Source: Stutzerimonas xanthomarina DSM 18231 (lineage in GTDB: Bacteria > Pseudomonadota > Gammaproteobacteria > Pseudomonadales > Pseudomonadaceae). Taken from it: 56,734 nt of DNA. Below, one piece after another: positions 1 through 7,280 of the stretch (within the stretch, counting starts at the first letter, position 1; each line of letters starts with the position of its first letter). The notes under the pieces were generated by a model. That model was given only the letters and a program-made list of their open reading frames with translations. It did no database searches and had not been told where the DNA came from. The DNA lies in contig NZ_FQXA01000010.1 in assembly GCF_900129835.1 (NCBI RefSeq), positions 1 to 56,734 of the forward strand, given 5' to 3'. The translations under genes were made by a program, and so were the position numbers.

Positions 1-58
1 CGCACTGAAGTACCGCTCGCCTCGGGAGTTCAGGCGGTTGGCTGTAACATCAACTTAA
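1..58 (+). CDS. IS3-family transposase OrfB, C-terminal fragment
   Basis: The reading frame starting at base 2 gives ALKYRSPREFRRLAVTST and then TAA at 56-58. The YRSPREFRR motif is the typical extreme C-terminus of IS3-family OrfB (DDE, rve integrase domain) proteins, just after the catalytic glutamate region. The catalytic core is outside the window, so intactness cannot be judged. Confidence 0.75.
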   Translation, partial: ALKYRSPREFRRLAVTST

Positions 59-95
59 CAGGGTTGCGGTGTCCGGTTTGATAGGGGCAAGTCCA
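1..95 (+). mobile_element. Right end of an IS3-family insertion sequence (partial)
   Basis: Positions 2-58 encode the last 18 residues of an IS3-family OrfB integrase, followed about 37 bp later by a terminal sequence ending TAGGGGCAAGTCCA near position 95. IS3 elements typically end in CA, and this end resembles the inverted repeat of such elements. Everything upstream lies outside the window, so neither the left end nor a target duplication can be seen. The exact terminus at 95 is inferred. Confidence 0.75.
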
Positions 96-276
96 GCTGG
101 TTCCGGAAGCCTTCACCATAACCCTCCGCTATGGTAAGCGCTCTACTGATAATGGCATATGGCCAGGCCGGTGTATCCCTGCTAAAGAGATGTGGGAACG
201 CTGGTTGTGGGTGGTTACCACGAGCTGGTCGTAAGCGATTGGCCGCTTCTGGCCGAAAGCAGCCAGCCTCTAATTG

Positions 277-1173
277 CTAACCCAACCCCGGCATACCCCC
301 CTCCAACCTCGGACAAGCCCACTCCACAAACGCCCGCACCCTTGGCGATAGCTGCAAGGCGTGCGGGTAGACCAGCTGGATCGGTAAATCCTTCGGCTCG
401 TAATCCCTGAGCACCCTTACCAGACGACCATCAGCCAGTTCATCGGCGACCTGATAGTGCATCAACCGCGTGATGCCGAGGCCTTGCACGCAGGCCAGGC
501 TGGCGGTGCGGATCTGGTTGCAGGTCAGGCGTGGGGTGATTTCTTCGGCCTGTTCCTTCTCGCCGTGGCGGTAGTACCAGTGGCGGCCCTGGGCGGCGAA
601 AAGGATGCAGGCGTGGTCCTCCAGTGCCGCCGGGGTGTCGATGGCGGGGGCGGTGTTCAGGTAGTCGGGGCTGGCGCAGGTGACCAGCCGGGTGCTGCCG
701 ATCTGCCGGGCGACCATGGCCGAGTTGGGGAGGTGGCCGATGCGCAGGGCGAGGTCGAGGCGTTCGTCGAGCAGCGGTACGATCTGGTCGCTCAGGTTCA
801 GCTCGACCCGGATCTCAGCATGTTCCTTGAGAAATTCGTTCACCAGCGGCGCAACGTAACGCTGGCCGAACTCCACCGGCGCGGTGATGCGCAGCAGGCC
901 GCGGACGGCTCCGTCGCTGGCTTCCAGGCGCTGCTCCATGTTGGCGAAGTCCGCCAGCATGCGCCGGCTCCAGGCCAGGTACTCAGCGCCTTCGTCGGTG
1001 AGTGCCATGCGCCGGGTGCTGCGGTTCAGCAGGCGCACGCCGAGGTGGCGTTCCAGCGCGGCCAGTGAGCGCACCACCGACGCCACGGACTGCCCGGTGG
1101 CATCGGCGGCCGAACTCAGGCTGCCGTTGTCGACGATGCGAACGAAGTTGGCCATTGCTTTGAGCTTGTCCAT
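277..1173 (-). CDS. LysR-family transcriptional regulator
   Basis: 298-residue LysR-type regulator of usual length. Residues about 1-60 form the winged helix-turn-helix (MDKLKAMANFVRIVDNGSLS, then AADATGQSVASVVRSLAALE) and the rest is the periplasmic-binding-protein-like effector domain. I chose the ATG at 1173 over a GTG two codons upstream because it sits better behind the GGGG-rich stretch. It is transcribed divergently from the VOC/GST pair at 1287-2299 with about 110 bp between them, the classical arrangement for a LysR regulator and its target. Effector unknown; control of the VOC/GST pair is inferred. Confidence 0.9.
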   Translation of the reverse strand: MDKLKAMANFVRIVDNGSLSSAADATGQSVASVVRSLAALERHLGVRLLNRSTRRMALTDEGAEYLAWSRRMLADFANMEQRLEASDGAVRGLLRITAPVEFGQRYVAPLVNEFLKEHAEIRVELNLSDQIVPLLDERLDLALRIGHLPNSAMVARQIGSTRLVTCASPDYLNTAPAIDTPAALEDHACILFAAQGRHWYYRHGEKEQAEEITPRLTCNQIRTASLACVQGLGITRLMHYQVADELADGRLVRVLRDYEPKDLPIQLVYPHALQLSPRVRAFVEWACPRLEGGMPGLG

Positions 1174-1286
1174 TGCCACCCCGGGATTTGTGCGATTGCT
1201 GCATAGATGTTGTCAGGCCGGCGGCATAGGTGAAACCCGCAGGGCGGCTGACACTTCAGGGACTGAGGTCTTTTGGAGTTTCGTAC

Positions 1287-1715
1287 ATGAATCAGTCAGC
1301 CAGCCCCGCCCGCATTCTCGCCTATGACCACATCGGCATTCGTGTCAGCGACCGGCCGCGGGCGATGGCCTTCTACCAGGCGCTGGGCTTCGTCGAGAGC
1401 GCCAGCTTTCCGCTGTTCGAAGCGAACGAAATGCTCAGCCCGGATGGCGTGCGCATCAACCTGATCTTCAACGGTGCGCGTGCCGCTGACGCGCACAACG
1501 TGCTGCTGGATGCGCCGGTCAAGCGGCCCGGCATGACCCATCCGGCCTTTATCGTCGATGACCTTGCGGCGCTCCAGCAATGGCTCGAAGCGCAGGGCAT
1601 CGTCATCACCGAGGGGCCGCATCCCATCGGCCCGCGGCGGATCGCGCTGTTCATCCGCGACCCGGACGGCAACGTTCTGGAATTCAATCAGCTCATCAGA
1701 GGAGGTGCGCAATGA
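1287..1715 (+). CDS. VOC family (glyoxalase/bleomycin-resistance fold) protein
   Basis: 142 residues forming one vicinal-oxygen-chelate domain. The N-terminal DHIGIRVSDRPRAMAFYQAL and the C-terminal RDPDGNVLEFNQL carry the metal-ligand His and Glu expected of the fold. The start at 1287 is preceded by TTTTGGAG; a longer frame from 1230 adds residues without homology character. Its stop overlaps the start of the GST gene (ATGA), so the two are translationally coupled. Glyoxalase or dioxygenase activity cannot be told apart from sequence; with a GST next door, glutathione-dependent detoxification is plausible but inferred. Confidence 0.88.
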   Translation: MNQSASPARILAYDHIGIRVSDRPRAMAFYQALGFVESASFPLFEANEMLSPDGVRINLIFNGARAADAHNVLLDAPVKRPGMTHPAFIVDDLAALQQWLEAQGIVITEGPHPIGPRRIALFIRDPDGNVLEFNQLIRGGAQ

Positions 1716-2299
1716 AACTGTACGACCTGGGTCCATCCGGCAATTGCTACAAGGTGCGGCTGTTCGCTGCGCTGGCAAACATCGACCTTGAACTGGTCGC
1801 CGTGGATTTCGCCAATGGCGCGCACAAGAAGCCGCCGCTGTCGGAGCTGAACCCGCTGGAGCAGTTGCCGATTCTGGATGATGGCGGGCATATCGTCCGC
1901 GACTCGCAGGCCATTCTGGTGTATCTCGCCGGCGTATACGGCGGCCTGGCCTGGTGGCCGGACAACCCGCGCGGGCAGGCGGAGATCGTGCAGTGGCTGT
2001 CGTTCACCGCGAACGAGATCCAGCAGAGCCTGAATGCGGCGCGGCTGGTGCAGAAGTTCGGCTATCCACTGGACAAGGCCGCGGCACTGGCGAAGGCGCC
2101 GGCGGTGCTCAAGCTGCTGGACGATCATCTGCAGCGCCACGACTGGCTGGCGATCGACCGGCCGACCATCGCCGATTGCGCGGTCTACCCGTACGTGGTG
2201 CTGGCGCCGGAAGGGGGTGTGGATCTCACGCCATACAGCCACGTCGCGCGCTGGATGAAGCGGCTGGAGGCGCTGCCGGGTTATCTGCCCAAGCCCTGA
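1712..2299 (+). CDS. Glutathione S-transferase family protein
   Basis: 195-residue cytosolic-type GST. Residues 1-77 are a thioredoxin-like domain (KLYDLGPSGNCYKVRL near the start, where Ser is the probable activating residue; LEQLPILDDGG contains the cis-Pro; DSQAILVYLA is the glutathione gamma-glutamyl site). The remainder is the all-helical domain, with PTIADCAVYPYV as the N-capping box motif. The ATG overlaps the VOC stop and is preceded by AGAGGAGG. It ends 10 bp before the convergent LysR gene. Substrate unknown. Confidence 0.9.
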   Translation: MKLYDLGPSGNCYKVRLFAALANIDLELVAVDFANGAHKKPPLSELNPLEQLPILDDGGHIVRDSQAILVYLAGVYGGLAWWPDNPRGQAEIVQWLSFTANEIQQSLNAARLVQKFGYPLDKAAALAKAPAVLKLLDDHLQRHDWLAIDRPTIADCAVYPYVVLAPEGGVDLTPYSHVARWMKRLEALPGYLPKP

Positions 2300-2309
2300 C
2301 GGTGTGGAG

Positions 2310-3215
2310 TCAACGTCGCTCTTGCCCCTCGGCCTTGAGGAAATCTACGAAGGCCCTGAGCGGTGAGGGCATGTGGCGGCGGCCGTGGTAGTAGAGATAG
2401 GGGCCGTCGAATGACTGCCACCAGTCTTCGAGGATGGGTGTCAGGCGGCCATCGGCGAGCGGCTCGCGGATGAAGTCCTCGAAGGTGTAGATGATGCCGA
2501 GGCCGTTGATCGCGGCGCTGGTCTTCAGGTCATGGGAGGAGGTCACGAGTTGGCCTTGTGGCGGTATGCGCAGGGTTCGGCCATCTTTCTCGAACTCGAA
2601 AATACCCACCTTGCCGCTCTCGAAACGGTGACCGAGCAGCTGGTGCTCGGTCAGCTCGGACGGGTGCCGCGGTGTGCCGTGGGCGGCGAGGTAGCTAGGC
2701 GCGGCGGCGGCGACGAAGCGTTGCCGGCGCGGGCCGATGGGGATGGCGATCATGTCCTTGGCGAGGCTTTCCTCGTAGCGCACCCCGGCGTCGTAACCGG
2801 CGCCGATGACGTCGATGAAGGTGTTCTCCATCACCACTTCGACGTTCACTGCCGGGTAGACCTTGAGAAAGCGGCTCAGCAGGTCCGGCAACAGGAAGCG
2901 CGCCACCGGCACCGGCACGTTGAGTTTGAGAGTGCCGACCGGTCGGTGGGAATCATCGTCCAGGTCGTTGAACGCGGCGCTGATCTCGTCGAGCGCCGGC
3001 CGTAGCCGTTCCAGCAGGCGTTCGCCGGCGCTGGTCGGGGTGACGCTACGGGTGGTGCGGTTGAGCAGGCGCAAGCCCAGATCGCTTTCCAGGCGACGCA
3101 TGCAATCGCTCAGCGAGGACGCCGACATGCCGCGTTTCTGCGCCGCGGCGCGAAACCCTCCGGCTTCGACCACGGCGGCGAACAGGGCGACATCACTCAG
3201 GTTGGGTTGACGCAT
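2310..3215 (-). CDS. LysR-family transcriptional regulator
   Basis: 301 residues with an N-terminal HTH (LSDVALFAAVVEAGGFRAAA, QKRGMSASSLSDCMRRLESD) and a C-terminal effector-binding domain. The start at 3215 is preceded by a strong AAGGAGGT. The longer open frame to 3341 is untranslated leader. It is divergent from the SDR gene at 3364, about 150 bp apart, so it probably regulates that gene. This sub-family often controls reductases and quinone-responsive genes, but the effector cannot be read from sequence. Confidence 0.9.
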   Translation of the reverse strand: MRQPNLSDVALFAAVVEAGGFRAAAQKRGMSASSLSDCMRRLESDLGLRLLNRTTRSVTPTSAGERLLERLRPALDEISAAFNDLDDDSHRPVGTLKLNVPVPVARFLLPDLLSRFLKVYPAVNVEVVMENTFIDVIGAGYDAGVRYEESLAKDMIAIPIGPRRQRFVAAAAPSYLAAHGTPRHPSELTEHQLLGHRFESGKVGIFEFEKDGRTLRIPPQGQLVTSSHDLKTSAAINGLGIIYTFEDFIREPLADGRLTPILEDWWQSFDGPYLYYHGRRHMPSPLRAFVDFLKAEGQERR

Positions 3216-3363
3216 GGGACCTCCTTGAATGATCGAACTGTACGATTGGCCGAACAGCCCGTCCATGTTTGCCTGGATTATCAGCCTGTGATCGTACGCT
3301 GATACTTCCTCCGTCGGCCGCCTCTGCCTGAGGCAGGCCATTCACGACGACGAGGAAAAGATC

Positions 3364-4410
3364 ATGGCGCAGAGAAACGCAACCGAGCCGGGCAGTAATG
3401 CTTGGCCTCTGATGAAGCTGGCCAGAACGCTGATCGCCGGGGTGGCGCTGGCTGGAACGCTGACCGTCGAAGCCGGCAACCGACCGGCGCCGAAACCTGA
3501 CTGGAGCCTGGCCGACATGCCTGCCCAGACGGGCCGCATCGTGCTGGTCACCGGCGGCACCAGCGGTATGGGCTACGAAGATGCGCTGGCGCTGTCACGC
3601 GCCGGCGCCGAGGTGATCATCGCCGCGCGCAACGCCGAGCGCGGGCAGGAGACCATCGAGCGGATACGTGAGCAGGTGCCGGATGCCCGCGTGCAGTTCG
3701 AGGCTGTCGATCTGGCCAACCTCGCCTCGGTGCGCAACCTCGCCGAGCGCCTTCAGGAGCGCTTGCCGCGCCTGGATGTATTGATCAATAACGCCGCGAT
3801 CATGGCACCGCCGGAGCGCGGCACCTCGGCCGATGGCCACGAGCTGCAGCTGGCGACCAACTACCTAGGCCCGTTCGCCTTGACCGCATTGCTGATACCG
3901 CTGCTGCTGGAAAGCGACGATGCGCGGGTGGTCAGCCTGTCGAGCATCGCGGCGGGGCGAGGTCGCTTGAACTTCGCTGACCTGCAGGCCGAGCAGGGCT
4001 ACGACCCCTACGCCAGCTACGCGCAATCCAAACTGGCGGTGCTGATGTGGGCAATGGAGTTGCAGCGCCACAGCGATACCGCCGGTTGGGGCATTCGCAG
4101 CATTGCCGCGCACCCTGGAGTCGCGGTCACCGAACTGGTCGAGCGCGGACCGGGGCTGGATAGCGAGTTCGCCGCCAACTGGGCCAAGGACCGCGACGAA
4201 TACCACTCAGCCGCCCAGGGTGCACTGCCGACCCTGTATGCGGCGACCGCGCAGGAAGCGGTCGGCGGCGCCTATTACGGGCCGACCGGCGAGGAGGAGA
4301 AACGCGGCCCGCTGGGTTTTGCCAGGGTTCCGGAGGCTGCCGCGAAACAGGCCGATGCCGCCGAACTGTGGCAGCTGTCGGAACGCCTGACCGGCGTACG
4401 CTATCCCTGA
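3364..4410 (+). CDS. Short-chain dehydrogenase/reductase with an N-terminal hydrophobic segment
   Basis: 348 residues. The Rossmann motif TGGTSGMGYE (TGxxxGxG), the NNAA motif, the catalytic Ser (LSSIAAG) and the YASYAQSK (YxxxK) motif give a complete SDR active site. It resembles the retinol-dehydrogenase / protochlorophyllide-reductase-like SDR group. Residues about 17-38 (LARTLIAGVALAGTLTVEAG) look like a signal peptide or membrane anchor ahead of the catalytic domain, which is odd for an NAD(P)-dependent enzyme. The start is supported by GAGGAAAAG seven bases upstream. Divergent from a LysR gene. Substrate unknown. Confidence 0.88.
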   Translation: MAQRNATEPGSNAWPLMKLARTLIAGVALAGTLTVEAGNRPAPKPDWSLADMPAQTGRIVLVTGGTSGMGYEDALALSRAGAEVIIAARNAERGQETIERIREQVPDARVQFEAVDLANLASVRNLAERLQERLPRLDVLINNAAIMAPPERGTSADGHELQLATNYLGPFALTALLIPLLLESDDARVVSLSSIAAGRGRLNFADLQAEQGYDPYASYAQSKLAVLMWAMELQRHSDTAGWGIRSIAAHPGVAVTELVERGPGLDSEFAANWAKDRDEYHSAAQGALPTLYAATAQEAVGGAYYGPTGEEEKRGPLGFARVPEAAAKQADAAELWQLSERLTGVRYP

Positions 4411-4416
4411 ACCCTC

Positions 4417-4440
4417 GGGCGCGGCTTTGCGCTCGCGCCC
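4417..4440 (+). terminator. GC-rich hairpin after the SDR gene
   Basis: GGGCGCG (4417-4423) pairs perfectly with CGCGCCC (4434-4440) across a 10-nt loop, immediately downstream of the SDR stop. No U-run follows directly, so termination is likely but unproven. Confidence 0.5.
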
Positions 4441-4473
4441 TGTTACCTCTCTTCCTTTTTCAGGAGCGCGCCC

Positions 4474-5793
4474 ATGAGCACGCCATCCGTTGTGCATCGC
4501 CTGAGCACCGCGATCAATGCCGAGGAGCACGAGCTGCGTCCGGCACTGAGTGGTTTCCTACTGTTCTTTTGCCTGTTTGCCGGCTACTTCATGCTGCGCC
4601 CGATCCGCGAGTCGATGGGCATCGCGGCGGGGGTGGAGAACCTGCAATGGCTGTTTACCGCGACCTTCTTCGTCATGCTGGCGGCCGTTCCGTTGTTCGC
4701 CTGGCTCAGCTCGCGCGTACCGCGGCTACATTTCGTCGACTGGGTGTACGGCTTCTTCTGTTTGAACCTGCTGCTGTTCTCCGTACTGTTTCTGCTGCAG
4801 GGCGAAAACCCCTGGCTGGCGCGGGTGTTCTACGTGTGGATCTCGGTCTACAACCTGTTCGTCGTGTCCGTGGCCTGGAGCCTGATGGCGGACGTGTTCG
4901 ACAGCGCCCAGGCCAAGCGGCTGTTTGCCTTCATTGCCGCCGGGGCGAGCGTCGGCGGGCTGGTCGGGCCGGCGCTCAGCGCGTTGCTGATCGGCAGTCT
5001 GGGAGAGGCGGGGTTGATGCTGCTCGCCGCGCTGCTACTGGGCGGCGCGCTGGCACTCAAGTTCTCGCTCATGCGCTGGCGTGAAGTCGGCGGAGCAGGG
5101 CGGCCTGGCGCGACCCCGGCGGAGAGCACGCGCAAGCCGGTGCCGGGCAACCCGTTCAGCGGGATGACGCGGGTGCTGCAGTCGCCTTATCTGCTTGGCA
5201 TCGCCGGCTTCGTGGTACTGCTGGCGACCGTGACGACCTTTCTCTATTTCGAGCAGGCGCGCCTTGTGGCCGAGCTGTTCCCCGATCGGGCGGCTCAGGT
5301 TCGGGTGTTCGGCACTATCGATGTGGTCGTCCAGGCCGGGGCACTGCTGTCTCAGCTGTTCATCACCGGACGGCTGGCGCAGAAGCTCGGCGTGCGCGTG
5401 TTGCTTGCGATCGTGCCGCTATTGGTCTGCGTCGGCTTTGTTGGCCTGGCGCTGATGCCCAGTTTCGCCATGCTCGCGGCGCTGATGATTGTGCGTCGCA
5501 TCGGCGAGTACGCGTTCGTCCGGCCTGGGCGGGAAATGCTCTTCGCGCCGCTGGATGCGGAAAGCAAATACAAGGCGAAGAACGTCATCGACACGGTCGT
5601 CTACCGCGCGGGTGATGCCGTCAGCGGTTGGGGGAAGACCGCACTGGACATGTTCGGTCAGGGTGCCGGCCTGGTCGCCGTGGCCGGCGCACTCTGCGCG
5701 CTACTATGGGGTTATCTCGGCTGGCAGCTCGGCAAGCAGGCGGACAGGCAAACCGAGGTAAGGGTGGGGGCAGTTGTGGGGAGTGGCGCTTGA
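4474..5793 (+). CDS. MFS-type NTP/NDP exchange transporter-like membrane protein
   Basis: 439 residues with about 12 predicted transmembrane segments. The segment LLFFCLFAGYFMLRPIRESM in TM1 is typical of the bacterial Npt/ADP-ATP-translocase-like branch of the major facilitator superfamily; similar proteins in free-living proteobacteria are annotated as NTP/NDP exchangers or plain MFS transporters. A cytoplasmic loop around residues 200-225 separates the two halves. The ATG at 4474 follows CAGGAGCG. The true substrate is not known: nucleotide transport is established only for intracellular parasites and plastids. Confidence 0.75.
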   Translation: MSTPSVVHRLSTAINAEEHELRPALSGFLLFFCLFAGYFMLRPIRESMGIAAGVENLQWLFTATFFVMLAAVPLFAWLSSRVPRLHFVDWVYGFFCLNLLLFSVLFLLQGENPWLARVFYVWISVYNLFVVSVAWSLMADVFDSAQAKRLFAFIAAGASVGGLVGPALSALLIGSLGEAGLMLLAALLLGGALALKFSLMRWREVGGAGRPGATPAESTRKPVPGNPFSGMTRVLQSPYLLGIAGFVVLLATVTTFLYFEQARLVAELFPDRAAQVRVFGTIDVVVQAGALLSQLFITGRLAQKLGVRVLLAIVPLLVCVGFVGLALMPSFAMLAALMIVRRIGEYAFVRPGREMLFAPLDAESKYKAKNVIDTVVYRAGDAVSGWGKTALDMFGQGAGLVAVAGALCALLWGYLGWQLGKQADRQTEVRVGAVVGSGA

Positions 5794-5804
5794 GCGAAGC
5801 GCAG

Positions 5805-5834
5805 GCGGCGACCGGCTTTGCGCCCGGTCGCCGC
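5805..5834. terminator. Convergent intergenic hairpin
   Basis: An 11-bp perfect stem (5805-5815 with 5824-5834) with an 8-nt loop lies between the stop codons of two convergent genes. It could act as a bidirectional terminator, although neither strand has a U-run. Confidence 0.5.
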
Positions 5835-5848
5835 GCTTCATGCGCCGG

Positions 5849-7117
5849 TCAGAAGCTGACCACCGTCTTCAGCCCGACGACCACCACGTCCTCCGCCTCG
5901 TCGAAGCCGCCGGGGCGGTGGAAGTACTGGATGTTCGGCGTCAGCGAGATGGCCGGCGTGAGGGCGACGCGGTAGTAGAGTTCGGCGGGGTATTCGACGT
6001 CCGGCACCGGCTCGCCCTGCTCGCGCAGGTGCTTGCGGGCGTCGTCGTTGATTTCCAGGCGGCCGAGGCCCAGGCCGAGCTCGTCGTTCGGGCGCGAGGC
6101 GAAGGGGGCGGAGAGGATGCCGCCAACCTGCCAGATGCGCTCGATATAGGTCACGTCCGGGTCGGACTGGATGAAGTTGGCGAACAGCTTCAACCGTCGC
6201 TCGGCCACCGTGCTGCTCTGCCAGAGCTGCTGTTCGGCCATCAGGTAGCCGCCGGTGGCCTGGTCGTGTTCGGCGGCAGGCGCACCGGAAAGCGCCATCG
6301 GCCGGCCCGCAGCGTCACGGTAGACGTCCTCGAAGTCGCCGGTATTGCGCCACAGGCCCAGCCGATAGGCGCCGGGCTGGCCAGAGAAGGTCGGCGTCCA
6401 GCCCAGTTCGGCAACCGCGTGGTAGCCAGTGGTGCCCGACGGGCTGCCGAAGTTCAGGCCCTGCTCGCGCTCGGTGAAACGCGGATTGACCTGATACAGG
6501 GCGGTCTGCAGCGACCATTCTTGATTGAACTGATAATGCGCAGTGGCGCCCCACTGGCTGATCGGCCAGGTGTACCAGTTGGGCGTGATGTAGCCGGGCA
6601 CCGTGCCGCAGAAACCGAGGTTCTGGAACGGGCAGGCGAAGGGGAATATCTCGCCGCTCATGGGCAAACGGCCGAGTTTGATCAGCAGGCGGTCATCGAG
6701 CAGCGCCTGCTGGTAATAGAACTGCACCAGCCGTGTGGTGCTGCCGTAGCCATAAATTTCCTGCGGTTGCAGCAGCACGCCGAGGTCAGCCTCGGCGTTG
6801 AGGTTTTCGCCGTTGCGGTTGACCACCGTGAAGCGGAATCCGGCGCCGGACCAGCCCAGCAGTTTGTCCAGGTCCAGCGCGGCGTCGAACATCAGCTGAT
6901 CGGAGTAGGTCCCGGTGTGGTCATCGCCGCCCTGGGTGTTCCAGGCCAGCTCGTTGACGTAGGTGATCTGCAGGTCGACGCCGGCCTCATGCAGGCGGGT
7001 GCGGCTGCCGTTCCAGTCGCCGAACAGGAACTGATCGGGTGAGTACTCGGCCGCTTGGGCAGAAGTGAACAGGCAGGCGGCGAGAAGGCCGCTGCCGAAG
7101 CGCAGGCTTGTTGTCAT
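5849..7117 (-). CDS. OprB-family carbohydrate-selective porin
   Basis: 422-residue outer-membrane beta-barrel of the OprB family. A signal peptide occupies about residues 1-22 (MTTSLRFGSG start, cleavage after SAQA). The mature N-terminus FLFGDWNGSRTRLHEAGVDL is the family hallmark, and the protein ends in a terminal Phe (VGLKTVVSF) as Omp85 substrates do. The start at 7117 follows AAAGGAT; a longer frame to 7186 lacks a signal sequence. It lies just downstream of, and co-oriented with, the PQQ alcohol dehydrogenase, so it may admit sugars or polyols for periplasmic oxidation. Substrate inferred only. Confidence 0.9.
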   Translation of the reverse strand: MTTSLRFGSGLLAACLFTSAQAAEYSPDQFLFGDWNGSRTRLHEAGVDLQITYVNELAWNTQGGDDHTGTYSDQLMFDAALDLDKLLGWSGAGFRFTVVNRNGENLNAEADLGVLLQPQEIYGYGSTTRLVQFYYQQALLDDRLLIKLGRLPMSGEIFPFACPFQNLGFCGTVPGYITPNWYTWPISQWGATAHYQFNQEWSLQTALYQVNPRFTEREQGLNFGSPSGTTGYHAVAELGWTPTFSGQPGAYRLGLWRNTGDFEDVYRDAAGRPMALSGAPAAEHDQATGGYLMAEQQLWQSSTVAERRLKLFANFIQSDPDVTYIERIWQVGGILSAPFASRPNDELGLGLGRLEINDDARKHLREQGEPVPDVEYPAELYYRVALTPAISLTPNIQYFHRPGGFDEAEDVVVVGLKTVVSF

Positions 7118-7280
7118 TGTTCTGATCCTTTGGGATGTAACGGTGCGCGTGCAGCGAATACCGTTAGCCGCAATGCCTGTGGGCATTCACGGTATTCGCG
7201 TGCGTTTCCGCTATTGGTAACGCCTGGCTACTCAGGCGTTACCGGTTCACCTGTTTGGTTGGTGATCGAAAGTTGCCGGC

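Noticed and set aside
238..271. GGCC-GCTTCT-GGCC stretch as a known repeated element
   Set aside because: It looks like a sequence found in intergenic regions of related bacteria, but only one copy is visible here and no second copy supports a repeat call.
457..1068. Long plus-strand open frame opposite the first LysR gene
   Set aside because: It is antisense to a well-supported LysR gene and its translation has no domain character (Val/Gly/Gln-rich); high GC content gives many such shadow frames.
5774..7042. 422-codon plus-strand frame opposite the OprB porin
   Set aside because: Shadow of a real gene: OprB has a signal peptide, family motifs and a terminal Phe, while this frame has none.
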